In this document: positions 32,384 to 40,990 of the stretch, piece after piece | Layout: each line of letters opens with the position of its first letter | Numbering within the stretch: position 1 is the first letter of the stretch | Assembly: GCF_024259865.1 (NCBI RefSeq) | Contig: NZ_JAKUDN010000002.1 | Coordinates: 323,591-387,590, forward strand | Source: Candidatus Synchoanobacter obligatus | Lineage (GTDB): Bacteria > Pseudomonadota > Gammaproteobacteria > Comchoanobacterales > Comchoanobacteraceae | DNA: 64,000 bases | Reading direction: 5' to 3' | Notes under the pieces: model-generated | Database searches by the model: none | The model's input: the letters and a program-made list of their open reading frames with translations, nothing else | Told to the model about the DNA's origin: nothing | Translations under genes and position numbers: made by a program

Positions 32384-35300
32384 ATGACCAGATATTTAAC
32401 TGTCATACTCGTTGTTTTGGCCTCTAGCGCTCATGCTGATGTTCTTAGTGGCTATATAAAGACGGGTGGCGACTATTTTTTCTTTAGTCAAGCCCTCCCG
32501 TTTTTGTTTGGAATTTATAATTATGGTATTTTGGCCTGTTTGGGATTTTTAGCTGCTTATACCTTGATTTATGCAGGGGCACTTGCAGCATCGGAAGGTG
32601 CTGGTATTGCAAGAAAGTTGAATACATGGGTGATTATTCGCTCAATATTGGGTGCTGCGTTATTGATCCCTTATGGTGATAACCTGAATAACTTTGCGTT
32701 GATCCAGCGGCTTGTGATTCAGGTGGTTAAAAGCAGTTTAACCTTTGCGGGAAACTTTTTAGTAATTGTTACGTCCTCTTTAAATGTCGCCACGGATTCC
32801 AATCAGGCGGGACAAGTTTTTACGAATGTTGATGTGGCACTTAAAACTGTGGTTGATATGGCGTATGATCAGTTATTACTAACGGAGTATTGTCGTGCAT
32901 TTCCGGCTGAGACAGAGTGTATTACAGGAGGTGATTACAGTAAACCGAAATCGGCGATTCAACAAAATCATTCGCCCCTGGGTGATGTAGAAGTTAATCT
33001 TCAAGAAAACATCAGTGCGTATAAAGGACTCATCCAAACGGTTATAGCGCTAGAAAAGCAGAAGTATTTGATTGACCCTCAAAATGGTGCAGAAGATTGG
33101 ACAGCAGAGACGCTTCAAGCCAAACTGTATGAGACATTTGGTGGTAGTGAGTCAATTGTGGGGCTAAAGCTAGACAATTCTGGAGGCGCCATTCAGCATG
33201 ACCCCCCCAAAGTTGACAAGCTAAACCCAGTACAGAGTATGAGGTCTATAAAGATTAAAGCGTCGATTTTGAACCAGATGGAAACTGGTCAGGGGCCAAC
33301 TGGAATAATCTTCCAAGATAATTTTGATCAAATGTTTTTTAGTGATGTTTTGGTTGGTTTGGGCTATATCATGGATAAAATGATGCAGACTGTTGGTTCA
33401 AAGCCATCTAAAGCTACGGATGTCAGTCAATATTTTGGTGTGTATAAGCCGCCGCTTAATCTCGATAAGACTATAAAGGGAAAAGACTTTAGCGTTAATA
33501 TTCAAGATATTAAGGATGATGATTATAGTGGCATTATTGATAAGGCCAACAGTCAAGTGGCTTATGCGATCATGAAAAGCAGCAGCGATGAGCTAAAGGA
33601 AAAGCTTTCCAAGCCTATTAAGTCGGGTAACATAGATATAGATATTAATGAAGGGAAAGGTACGGGAGTGGAGGAAGTTCAAGCTCTTTTGGTTCAACTA
33701 GAAGATGAATCTGAAGGGATCAAAAGTGCAAGTAGTCAACCGCTAAATCTTAACTATGGCGGTAGTATTACGCCGGAGCGCATTCATAAGATCCCTTCTG
33801 AAAGTGATGAGATGTTGAAAAAGATGATTGAGGCACTTACAGGGTATAGTAGTGTGGAAAAAACGGTTTCACCGGGACTATACACATACAGTGATGTGTC
33901 CGTGAGTCCAATAAAATATTTATCCGATATGGGTCAGAAGATGATCAACGCCAGTATTGATTATACAAAAAACGCTATTACAGGAGATGATGGCGTGATG
34001 GCCACAGATGCCCAGCTGGCACAAGAGGTTTGGTCAATGAATTCAGCGTTGTTGTCAACGGCGAGGGCTTTGTCTACTGGTGCGGAAGCGTCAGGACCCT
34101 TTGTGGGGTGGGTGAGGAGTGTGGTTTTTGGTGCCAATGCGGGAATAGCCATTGGTATAGAACGTTATAACTACAAAGCAGGTCTAGACCAGGAACTGAT
34201 GTATTTAAAGCAGCCTATCGGTGCTGCTATATCACAGTTATTGATGATTTGGGGGTTAATATTTAGTGTGTTTTTGCCAACAGTACCCTATATGATTCTC
34301 CTGTTTTCTTTTGCGGGCTGGGTGTTATTAATCGTTGAAGTCATGGTGGCATCACCACTTGTAGCATTAGGGTTGGCACATCCAAGCAGTCAGCAGTTTT
34401 TAGGTGCATCTGATCAGGTATTGATGATGTTATTGGTGATGTATCTAAGACCATTGCTAATTATTTTCTCAGTGCTATTTGCCACATTGTTGTCATATAT
34501 TGCTCTGTCGTATTTGAATTTGGGTTTTGTGCACTTACTCAATGTGGCTATCTTTTCTGGTACGCTGAAAGGTGGTGTTCAACTTGCAGCGTTTATTGGT
34601 ACCATGCTGATCTATTCGTATGTTGCTTTTGTGGTTATTTTGCAGGCATTCTCTTTAATTGGTTCGCTACCAGATAAAATTGGTAGTTGGATTGGCGTTG
34701 GCCCTATGGGTGGGACAAGCCCATTAGAGCAAGTCCTTGGTGTGAGGCAAGATTTTGAAGGCGGCGTATCCGCAGGGGCTCAAGGTGTCTCATCACTTGG
34801 AGCAAATGCTAAATTACAGACTGTAGCCACAAGGTATGAAAATATTACTAAAATTATCAAAAGTGATGCTGGTGAAAGGTTATTGGCCCGAGCGGGTAAA
34901 CATGATAAAGCCATTCAAAAGCTAGATCCGGCTCAGAAAAAGCATGCGGAGAAGTTAAAGAAAGAAGGGAAGTCTGATAAAGAGGCATACAAAGCAGCGA
35001 AAAAATTAAATTCCTGGGGGCCTGGAGGCGTGTTCTCCATGAAGAAGCTAGGGATTATAACAGGTAACTCAAGTAGCCATATTACTAGTAAGCGCATCGA
35101 CCAAGCGGATCCAGCAAACAGGATCGACATATTGGAAAATTCAGCGTTAGGAAGGGTGAGTCAATCACGTTCACTATCTAAATTATTAGCTGCGGATGTT
35201 GGAATTCTCGCTAATAAATTCAATTTGGTTACATATGCCAGAGGAACGGCAAACATAGCTGGCATCTTGGGTAACATAGCTGGCAGCTTGGGTCAAGAGT

Positions 35301-35503
35301 TTGCTAATAATCTGAACGTTGTTCCTAATAAACCCTTAGGTGTTCCTTTTGCTATCGTTTTAACACCGTTCACATCGTTATATAAAGCGGGAAAATCGGG
35401 TTTTTCGGGCACTAAAGATATAGTTAAGGACATGGGTAATGCGCAAAATTATAAGTCGTTCGCCGAGTGGAAAAAGACGGAGAATCCGTTCCATAATGGG
35501 TAG
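32384..35503 (+). CDS. DotA/TraY-family membrane protein, paralog 4 of 4, with a long C-terminal tail
   Basis: The 1039-residue product starts at ATG 32384, eight nt after AGGAGG, with signal peptide MTRYLTVILVVLASSAHADV. An N-terminal membrane block (LPFLFGIYNYGILACLGFLA; GAALLIPYGDN) is followed by a hydrophilic stretch and a C-terminal membrane block with LLIVEVMVASPLVALGLAHP and LGASDQVLMMLLVMYLRP (residues about 645-690). Unlike the others, it continues for about 240 residues after the last membrane segment. That tail is Lys/Ala-rich (LDPAQKKHAEKLKKEGKSDK), probably cytoplasmic and partly coiled coil, and contains a small internal repeat (NIAGILGNIAGSLG). The frame is open upstream to 32216, but that part overlaps paralog 3 and is not coding. 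The gene converges on dotB, 23 nt away. Confidence 0.85.
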   Translation: MTRYLTVILVVLASSAHADVLSGYIKTGGDYFFFSQALPFLFGIYNYGILACLGFLAAYTLIYAGALAASEGAGIARKLNTWVIIRSILGAALLIPYGDNLNNFALIQRLVIQVVKSSLTFAGNFLVIVTSSLNVATDSNQAGQVFTNVDVALKTVVDMAYDQLLLTEYCRAFPAETECITGGDYSKPKSAIQQNHSPLGDVEVNLQENISAYKGLIQTVIALEKQKYLIDPQNGAEDWTAETLQAKLYETFGGSESIVGLKLDNSGGAIQHDPPKVDKLNPVQSMRSIKIKASILNQMETGQGPTGIIFQDNFDQMFFSDVLVGLGYIMDKMMQTVGSKPSKATDVSQYFGVYKPPLNLDKTIKGKDFSVNIQDIKDDDYSGIIDKANSQVAYAIMKSSSDELKEKLSKPIKSGNIDIDINEGKGTGVEEVQALLVQLEDESEGIKSASSQPLNLNYGGSITPERIHKIPSESDEMLKKMIEALTGYSSVEKTVSPGLYTYSDVSVSPIKYLSDMGQKMINASIDYTKNAITGDDGVMATDAQLAQEVWSMNSALLSTARALSTGAEASGPFVGWVRSVVFGANAGIAIGIERYNYKAGLDQELMYLKQPIGAAISQLLMIWGLIFSVFLPTVPYMILLFSFAGWVLLIVEVMVASPLVALGLAHPSSQQFLGASDQVLMMLLVMYLRPLLIIFSVLFATLLSYIALSYLNLGFVHLLNVAIFSGTLKGGVQLAAFIGTMLIYSYVAFVVILQAFSLIGSLPDKIGSWIGVGPMGGTSPLEQVLGVRQDFEGGVSAGAQGVSSLGANAKLQTVATRYENITKIIKSDAGERLLARAGKHDKAIQKLDPAQKKHAEKLKKEGKSDKEAYKAAKKLNSWGPGGVFSMKKLGIITGNSSSHITSKRIDQADPANRIDILENSALGRVSQSRSLSKLLAADVGILANKFNLVTYARGTANIAGILGNIAGSLGQEFANNLNVVPNKPLGVPFAIVLTPFTSLYKAGKSGFSGTKDIVKDMGNAQNYKSFAEWKKTENPFHNG

Positions 35504-35526
35504 TGTTATACAGTAATCTTATGTGC

Positions 35527-36675
35527 TTACTTACCAATATCCTCGTCTTTTGATTTGTCTTGCTGTTCTATTTTCTTGAGCACCTCTGTTGAAATGATAC
35601 CTGCTTTATGCTTAGCTTTGGCAGCATCTAGCATGGTCAATTTATTCTTTTTGAGGATCTTACGAATATTTGCTGTGATGTTTTCCATATCACCAGCCAG
35701 TAACTCGTCTCGGATTTTATCGGTAAATACCAAGTACTCGCGAAGAGCGGTTTGTTTGCCATCGGTTGATGGAACAAGGCGCTGCCACACAATCAGTCGC
35801 ATGGTTTCTATGATATCAATGGTTTTACCCGCGCGCTCACTCTTGGGGAAGCTACCTACGAGTCTTCTAACGGTCTCAGCAACACCGTTACTATGTACAG
35901 TGGTGTAAACCGGGTGTCCGGTTAATGCGGCGTCTAGGACGGCATTAATGGTCTCATAGTCCCTGGATTCACCCACGAGGATTAGTCGGGGTTTTCTCCT
36001 TAAAGCATTCCGAACCCCTTGAGCAAAAGTGGGCAGGTGCTTGGGAATCTCGGTCTGACTAATAACAGCCGTTGGGTTGTCAATATTGTCATAAACAAAT
36101 TCAATGGGAGACTCATAGGTTAGTATTTTTCGGTGCTCTTCAGCATCTTCTGCAATATCACGAATAATTGAGGCCAGTAGGGTGGTTTTACCAGAACCAG
36201 TGACACCAGTGACATACACACAACCATCTTGTGGTTTTAAACCAGATTCAAGTTCTTTATCTATATCCATCTCTGAAAGGACAGGAGGGTCTGTAGGAAT
36301 GGTTCTTAGAGTAATCTGAATGCCTTCATGACCATCAACCAAACAGGCAGTGGCATTAACACGAAAACGTAATCGTTCGGCACGACTGGGTCTAAACTCA
36401 TAGTTGGTATCAATGTCTTCACCACTTAATAGTCGGGTTGTACCATTGGCACCATATATCCCATTTAATAAGTCACCAACTTCAGCATTGGACAATACTT
36501 TTCTGGTAATGCGTTTAAGTTTTCCATATTCTTCCATGATGATCATTTCACCTGTCTGGATGGTGATATCAGAAACTTCAAACTTGGCACAATGTTCTAA
36601 TATAATATTTAAATCAGGTTCAGAGAAGCGACCAGGCTCTCCTTCCATTATATAATCTTCTGGTTTTGTTGCCAT
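35527..36675 (-). CDS. dotB: DotB, PilT-like secretion ATPase
   Basis: DotB is the hexameric cytoplasmic ATPase that docks on DotO and energises the Dot/Icm channel. The 382-residue product (Legionella 377) has Walker A VTGVTGSGKTTLLASI (residues about 154-169), the Asp box region TYESPIEFVYD, Walker B RLILVGESRD (near residue 229) and the His box GHPVYTTVHSNG (near residue 251), the hallmarks of PilT/VirB11-type ATPases. The N-terminal part (FEVSDITIQTGEMIIMEEYG) matches the PAS-like domain of the family. It is the last gene of a dotD-dotC-dotB operon, as in Legionella and Coxiella, and converges with the DotA array. Confidence 0.96.
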   Translation of the reverse strand: MATKPEDYIMEGEPGRFSEPDLNIILEHCAKFEVSDITIQTGEMIIMEEYGKLKRITRKVLSNAEVGDLLNGIYGANGTTRLLSGEDIDTNYEFRPSRAERLRFRVNATACLVDGHEGIQITLRTIPTDPPVLSEMDIDKELESGLKPQDGCVYVTGVTGSGKTTLLASIIRDIAEDAEEHRKILTYESPIEFVYDNIDNPTAVISQTEIPKHLPTFAQGVRNALRRKPRLILVGESRDYETINAVLDAALTGHPVYTTVHSNGVAETVRRLVGSFPKSERAGKTIDIIETMRLIVWQRLVPSTDGKQTALREYLVFTDKIRDELLAGDMENITANIRKILKKNKLTMLDAAKAKHKAGIISTEVLKKIEQQDKSKDEDIGK

Positions 36676-36737
36676 AATATATCCTATTTATAAAACGTCT
36701 CTAATTATAACGCAATATTTGGATCTGGCAGAATTAT

Positions 36738-37484
36738 TTATTCGTTGGCATTATAGAGTATTGGATGCCATTGGTTGGTTTGTGGGTTTAAGACAGACGG
36801 TGTCACAATCTTGATGATTTTGTCATTGAGTCTTAGTCCTTGGGTATTACCAGTGACCCCTAAGTTGGTTGTTTCAGCATACGGTGCAGAAATCATATTT
36901 TGTAGGTGAAGCTGGTGGTAGAGGACAATGCCTTTGAAGTCTCTTAATAAGCGAGCAAGAGCATCGCTAAAAATAGCATCTGCCTGTTCAATACCGATTT
37001 CCCATCCAGTGGCCAAAGCATCTTTCCAAATCTGCTCTTCAATTTCATTATGAGGAAGCAAAGACTCTGGGGGTGTTTGAGGCTTGCTATATACAAGGTA
37101 TATGTAATCTCTCCAACTTGGAGGAACGGTCACAAATCTAGCAGGCTCAAGCATTTTAATTTCTTGATCTGACAACCGGATGGTTTGATCATTTTCTAAT
37201 GAGTAACTTTTACCATACTCTGCAACAATAGGAGGCAAGATGTTATGCACCATAAGCAGGGCATTGAAATCAAACACTTGATCTAGATATTTACTATGTG
37301 AATCAAGATAAGTGGCGACTTGTTGAGACTTCCAATTCAAGCCGGCTTGTGCACCGTAAGACAATGCTACCTCTTTCATGGCTTTCTGGTGACCGGAGTC
37401 TCCATCATCAGGTGTTGGATCACAGCCTGTTAATAGCACCAATGCAATGCTTGCTGGTAGAATGTAACGTATGGTTCTCAACAT
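36738..37484 (-). CDS. dotC: DotC, outer-membrane lipoprotein of the core complex
   Basis: DotC is a lipoprotein that, with DotD, places DotH in the outer membrane. The 248-residue product has a lipoprotein signal with lipobox LLTGC (Cys at residue 21). Family blocks include KEVALSYGAQAGLNWKSQ, FDFNALLMVHNILPPI, FVTVPPSWRDYIYLVY and ILYHQLHLQNMISAPY followed by NLGVTGNTQGLRLNDKIIKI. It is shorter than Legionella DotC (303), lacking about 50 residues near the C-terminal end, but it keeps the final WHPILY. It lies between dotD (12 nt upstream) and dotB (62 nt downstream). Confidence 0.93.
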   Translation of the reverse strand: MLRTIRYILPASIALVLLTGCDPTPDDGDSGHQKAMKEVALSYGAQAGLNWKSQQVATYLDSHSKYLDQVFDFNALLMVHNILPPIVAEYGKSYSLENDQTIRLSDQEIKMLEPARFVTVPPSWRDYIYLVYSKPQTPPESLLPHNEIEEQIWKDALATGWEIGIEQADAIFSDALARLLRDFKGIVLYHQLHLQNMISAPYAETTNLGVTGNTQGLRLNDKIIKIVTPSVLNPQTNQWHPILYNANE

Positions 37485-37496
37485 ATGGAAATCCTC

Positions 37497-38009
37497 TTAG
37501 GTGTTGAGGTACATGATCTCAATAGCTTTGCTTTCTGTATTGAAAGAAATTCTCGCATGTCCCTGAATTTGATACGCTATGTTCTGAATGATTTCAGATA
37601 ATGGGGCTGACTTAGCTTGTACAGAAATAATGATGGGCGTTGCCGTTGGATTACCGATCTTAGAAATTTTAACATTGGCTGTTTTTCCAATCTGCTCAAT
37701 CAGTGGTTCACAAGGTCCGGTGTATTCTACTGATGCCAATCCAGATAACTCTACAGAGAATTCTTGTCTGAAACTATCGTCTGAAGCTGGTTGACTAGCA
37801 TAACGAAGTTGGGCAAGTTTCTGAAGTGATGTTGTTGCAGCGCGAGCAGCTTCTGCAATGGCAATTTCCGTATCATTCGATGACTTGGTCACATTCGGAC
37901 TGATTGAGATTTTATGTCCGTCGTCGGTCATAGCGTATTCATCAACACTACCGCCACCACAACCAAAGAGCAACGTAGATACACCTAAGCAGATGATCGA
38001 TTTTTTCAT
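37497..38009 (-). CDS. dotD: DotD, outer-membrane lipoprotein of the core complex
   Basis: DotD is a lipoprotein with a secretin N0-like domain that helps DotH reach the outer membrane. The 170-residue product from ATG 38009 has a signal with lipobox LLFGCGGG (Cys at residue 17) and a C-terminal domain with CEPLIEQIGKTANVKISKIG and PLSEIIQNIAYQIQGHARI, which fits the N0-type fold. The frame is open upstream to 38060, but the signal peptide sets the start at 38009. It heads dotD-dotC-dotB. A TTGACA sits at 38067-38062 and a TATAAT at 38033-38028 on the minus strand, but their spacing is wrong for one promoter. Confidence 0.92.
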   Translation of the reverse strand: MKKSIICLGVSTLLFGCGGGSVDEYAMTDDGHKISISPNVTKSSNDTEIAIAEAARAATTSLQKLAQLRYASQPASDDSFRQEFSVELSGLASVEYTGPCEPLIEQIGKTANVKISKIGNPTATPIIISVQAKSAPLSEIIQNIAYQIQGHARISFNTESKAIEIMYLNT

Positions 38010-38107
38010 AACGATACCCAAGTTCAGATTATAACTATATTGAATAGATTTCCGACGCATATGTCAAGTAGGAAATGCGTTTATTATTTAATCCTTGAAA
38101 AATAAGT

Positions 38108-39544
38108 TTATTCGTTTACGGTGTCTCGCATCTGCTGTATTAAGGTGTTGGCTGAAGCAGCCGTTATAGGGTCTTGGGCAGCCAGGGTTAATTGTTCTAG
38201 TGCTTCGGAATGTTTGTTCATACAGTGTGCAAGAATGCCTGCCTCTAAGTGGTAAGCACCATTGGTGATATGCTTTTTTTGGTAGCGCTTCAAGTAATCT
38301 TTAGCTAAAGCATAATGACCTAACCTGCGCATCATTTTACTCGCATGTAATAAAATATAATCAGAGGGTTTATGGAAATGTTGTTCGAGGCAGGCTTCAA
38401 TCATGTTTTGGGTGTGTTCGGCCTTGGTTTGATCAGGGGTAATGGTTTGGCTAAAGACCTCAAGGCAAAAGCTGTCGTGGTGAAGTAATGGTGCTATAGA
38501 AAGACATATTTGGTTGGGGATTGAGGATTGGGTACGAAGAAAGTGTAGTATCGCAGCGCCATCACTACAGCTTGGGTTGGTAGGAGGGGTGTAATCGATA
38601 TGTCCAATGGCAACTGTTTGGATGATGGGGTAATGTTGTGTGATGGTGTGTAAACAGGTATTGCTGGGAAGGCATTGTGCCACAGCATCCATATTAACGG
38701 TTGTAGAAAAGTTCCCTTCAAGATTGAGGTTAAAGCTCTCGTCATAGTTAAAAGATTCGGGAGTTAAAAACATCTTGTCATTGATGAGCATCAGATTATC
38801 AGGATTTTGATGAAAAAATTGTTGAATAAAGTCGATTGCAAGGGATGGTATTGTGTAGCGGGGGATTTTTTGGTAACGCTTGAGTAGATTGGGGTAGGTG
38901 TGATGGGTTTTGGTATTAAGGTTGCCAAGCTTTAACTTTAAAGCGTCAAGGGGTCCTGAAAACTCAGGGGTAAGATGCTTTCTTGGTGATTGTAATGACA
39001 GGCTTTGTAGAGTGTGGTGCTCATAGCCCATAAAGGGCATGGAGTCTAACAAATAATTTGCAATCAAGCAGTAATGTGGGTGATTGTCAAGACACACTTT
39101 TTTAAGATCATGAAGCCATTCTCCTGACAGCTGCACCGGTTTGATGAGTCCTGAGTCAATAAAGGGTTGTAGTTGTGGGTGGTTTTTCCAAAAATCAAGG
39201 CAGTCGTTGCTAACATCAGCCATATAAATAACAAACATATCCAATGGTTGAGATAATGACTCGGTCATTAAGGCTTTTGCTAAGTGAAAGGTGTGTTGCC
39301 CAATCCCTGCACCATAATCAATAATGATGTAACTATGCTGCTTATAAGGTAAGTGTTGTGCATGCACGTTGATGGCTCTGGCATGATACTGAGCGCATAG
39401 AGTTGTGTTGGTGACAATATAGGGCACGCTTTGATCCCAGGCACTGATGCCGGTTTTTTTATAGTGATCTGTGATGATCGGCCACAACTTGCTTTTGCTG
39501 ATACAGGTTGCGTCTTGGAATGTCTTGAGTAAGTTTTTTAACAT
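38108..39544 (-). CDS. Methyltransferase-like protein with a TPR-like C-terminus, upstream of dotD
   Basis: This protein of about 478 residues is not one I can name. Near residues 71-92 it has HSYIIIDYGAGIGQHTFHLA, a good S-adenosylmethionine-binding motif I, followed by features of a Rossmann methyltransferase, including CLIANYLLDSMPF where NDUFAF7-type and other SAM enzymes have a conserved N-x-x-D/L segment. The last 110 residues form helical pairs (MMRRLGHYALAKDYLKRYQK; EAGILAHCMNKHSEALEQL) like tetratricopeptide repeats. The start is taken at ATG 39544 because the upstream extension to 39742 would overlap icmT. It reads away from icmT with only 64 nt between the starts, and toward dotD (98 nt). 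Position makes a role in secretion or its control possible. Confidence 0.6.
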   Translation of the reverse strand: MLKNLLKTFQDATCISKSKLWPIITDHYKKTGISAWDQSVPYIVTNTTLCAQYHARAINVHAQHLPYKQHSYIIIDYGAGIGQHTFHLAKALMTESLSQPLDMFVIYMADVSNDCLDFWKNHPQLQPFIDSGLIKPVQLSGEWLHDLKKVCLDNHPHYCLIANYLLDSMPFMGYEHHTLQSLSLQSPRKHLTPEFSGPLDALKLKLGNLNTKTHHTYPNLLKRYQKIPRYTIPSLAIDFIQQFFHQNPDNLMLINDKMFLTPESFNYDESFNLNLEGNFSTTVNMDAVAQCLPSNTCLHTITQHYPIIQTVAIGHIDYTPPTNPSCSDGAAILHFLRTQSSIPNQICLSIAPLLHHDSFCLEVFSQTITPDQTKAEHTQNMIEACLEQHFHKPSDYILLHASKMMRRLGHYALAKDYLKRYQKKHITNGAYHLEAGILAHCMNKHSEALEQLTLAAQDPITAASANTLIQQMRDTVNE

Positions 39545-39551
39545 TTGGCCC

Positions 39552-39580
39552 TTGAAGGAGATTGTGCATTGTAGTATAAT
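39552..39580 (+). promoter_or_regulatory. Putative sigma-70 promoter of the icmT-icmB operon
   Basis: TTGAAG (39552-39557) and a perfect TATAAT (39575-39580) are spaced 17 nt apart, with the icmT ATG at 39609, about 22 nt after the predicted start of transcription. All genes to icmB follow closely or overlap, so this may drive a 17-kb operon. I saw no clear PmrA- or CpxR-type site here. Confidence 0.6.
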
Positions 39581-39608
39581 TTTTAAAGATATATTTTGGT
39601 AGTGCAAA

Positions 39609-39860
39609 ATGGCGGAAAATGGAAATTGGCAAGATACAGGGCGAGAAACAAAGCTTTGGATCTTGAATTCATCGACAAGTTTTCCGATATTGTTGTTTTT
39701 GCTGAATCTCTCGTGGGGTACATTCTTTGTGGTTATTGTCACGATGGGAGTTTTCGGTGTGCTAGATTATTATGGGTTTAAGCCAATGGTTTTTTTGAGA
39801 AGAGTGCGAGTGCTCTTGGCAGGGCCTAGGAAATCCGCTAGACCATGGTGGATGTCATGA
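39609..39860 (+). CDS. icmT: IcmT, Dot/Icm inner-membrane protein
   Basis: IcmT is a small inner-membrane protein of the Dot/Icm system, required in Legionella for export and egress. The 83-residue product (about 86 in Legionella) has a hydrophilic N-terminus (MAENGNWQDTGRETKLWIL), a long hydrophobic region at about 25-52, and the conserved C-terminal run VRVLLAGPRKSARPWW, which is the family hallmark. It is the first gene of the icmTSRQPON block, as in Legionella and Coxiella. Its stop overlaps the icmS start (ATGA). A second possible frame start at 39596 is in another frame and is not used. Confidence 0.93.
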   Translation: MAENGNWQDTGRETKLWILNSSTSFPILLFLLNLSWGTFFVVIVTMGVFGVLDYYGFKPMVFLRRVRVLLAGPRKSARPWWMS

Positions 39861-40216
39861 GTGATGTTTTTAAAGAGCTGTCAGGGGCGTGTATCAAATA
39901 TGCCAAGACGAAAGAGGTTTCTTTCACCTTCAAGCATAAAAGTTTGTCGCCTGAAGAGGTCTTTGCAACGTTTGGGATATTGCCTGCCATGATAAAGCGG
40001 GCAAGTAAAGTAATGTCCGTGTGCTTGAGTGTGTCTTTGTGCGATAGCTATCCAAAAGAAGAGCGCAGCTATTTGGGCTATACAGCCAGCATAACTTCGT
40101 TGCCTCTGTCAACGCCATTGGTGATGCTGTTTATTATTGATGTTTTGGAAGAAGTCATTGCCGGCAGAGGGGGTGGTGAGGTCGTGGCTTTAGACGAGTT
40201 TGGTTACGAAGAATAA
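39857..40216 (+). CDS. icmS: IcmS, type IVB secretion adaptor
   Basis: IcmS is a small acidic chaperone-like protein that works with IcmW to bring effectors to the coupling protein DotL. The 119-residue product (114 in Legionella) has GILPAMIKRASKVMSVCLSV and YLGYTASITSLPLSTPLVML, followed by an acidic C-terminus, in line with the family. ATG 39857 overlaps the icmT stop by 4 nt; the 12-nt upstream extension to 39845 is unlikely. Its IcmW partner is encoded at the other end of the window, at 1742-2179. Confidence 0.9.
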   Translation: MSDVFKELSGACIKYAKTKEVSFTFKHKSLSPEEVFATFGILPAMIKRASKVMSVCLSVSLCDSYPKEERSYLGYTASITSLPLSTPLVMLFIIDVLEEVIAGRGGGEVVALDEFGYEE

Positions 40217-40226
40217 TTAAGGTATT

Positions 40227-40469
40227 ATGAGTATAAATATAAAAGAATATCTTGCATTGCAAGAAGCTGACATTGTTCTGGAAGAGGTGCAAAATACACT
40301 TCGGATGCTGATTAAAAATCGTCCAGATTCCCCTAACTATGTTGAGGCCTTGTCTTTAGTCCAGGATGTGTTACGTATTGAGCCCCATGTGGACTCTGCT
40401 GTGGCGTTAAAGGAGGCGTTGATGCAATCTGATGCTTGCAGCAAGCGGGAAGAATATGAGCCTGTCTAA
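40227..40469 (+). CDS. Small protein in the icmR position (likely FIR-type IcmQ partner)
   Basis: In Legionella the gene between icmS and icmQ encodes IcmR, a chaperone that prevents IcmQ from aggregating; these partners are the most variable Dot/Icm proteins and are called FIR (functional homologs of IcmR). This 80-residue protein occupies that slot. It has no sequence likeness to IcmR that I can recognise. It is predicted to be all-helical (ADIVLEEVQNTLRMLIKNRP; NYVEALSLVQDVLRIEPHVD), compatible with the helical bundle by which FIR proteins bind IcmQ. It overlaps icmQ by 14 nt, which fits tightly matched production. The function is inferred from position. Confidence 0.7.
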   Translation: MSINIKEYLALQEADIVLEEVQNTLRMLIKNRPDSPNYVEALSLVQDVLRIEPHVDSAVALKEALMQSDACSKREEYEPV

Positions 40470-40941
40470 AAAGATTAAACAATATGAAGGGATCTTGAGT
40501 CACGATGTTTGGGGGCGGTCAGCATTATTGGGGATGATGGCTGATAAAATGCGGCAGGCATTGAATGGGTTGAAGAATGTCCCCTTGAATGGGTCTGGGG
40601 TAGAGGGGCAGCACCAGGCTGTTTACGTGGTATTGTTCCATAATTCTGGGGGGGATATTGCGGTTTGGGAGTCGCAGATTCGCCAAATTGAACATTCGGT
40701 TGTTGGGCGTCCAATGTATTTATCGAAAAGTGCTGCGGACGCGTGCATTACCAGGCATTATCAAGAGGGCTGTGCTAAGCTTATTGTGCCTTCTCGGAGC
40801 ATTGTTCAGAATGCCAATCAGCATTATTTGCATCGGTTGGTGCAAGGGCAGTGTGAGGTGGATGCCTTTTATTGGCAAGGTGAGACATATGTTTTTGACG
40901 GAAGAAAGCTCCGGGTGTTGACAAGTCGCTATTCTGATTGA
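40456..40941 (+). CDS. icmQ: IcmQ
   Basis: IcmQ is a cytoplasmic/membrane-associated Dot/Icm protein that inserts into membranes, binds NAD in its C-terminal half and is restrained by IcmR-type partners. The 161-residue product (191 in Legionella) has an N-terminal helical part and a C-terminal domain with VYVVLFHNSGGDIAVWESQI and VGRPMYLSKSAADACI, matching the IcmQ pattern of V-x-V-x-L-y/h, a tryptophan and R-P-x-Y. ATG 40456 is taken since upstream codons belong to the FIR gene. It precedes icmP by 49 nt. Confidence 0.82.
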   Translation: MSLSKKIKQYEGILSHDVWGRSALLGMMADKMRQALNGLKNVPLNGSGVEGQHQAVYVVLFHNSGGDIAVWESQIRQIEHSVVGRPMYLSKSAADACITRHYQEGCAKLIVPSRSIVQNANQHYLHRLVQGQCEVDAFYWQGETYVFDGRKLRVLTSRYSD

Positions 40942-40990
40942 ATTATGGATTTAATGGCGATATAATGATGTTACCTGTCTTATTTAGGAG

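Noticed and set aside
38028-38067. Promoter for dotD from TTGACA and TATAAT
   Set aside because: Both hexamers are good, but they are 28 nt apart, far from the 16-18 nt needed, and the leader would be very short.
39545-39742. N-terminal extension of the methyltransferase-like gene
   Set aside because: It would run over icmT and its promoter; the first ATG outside that region is 39544.
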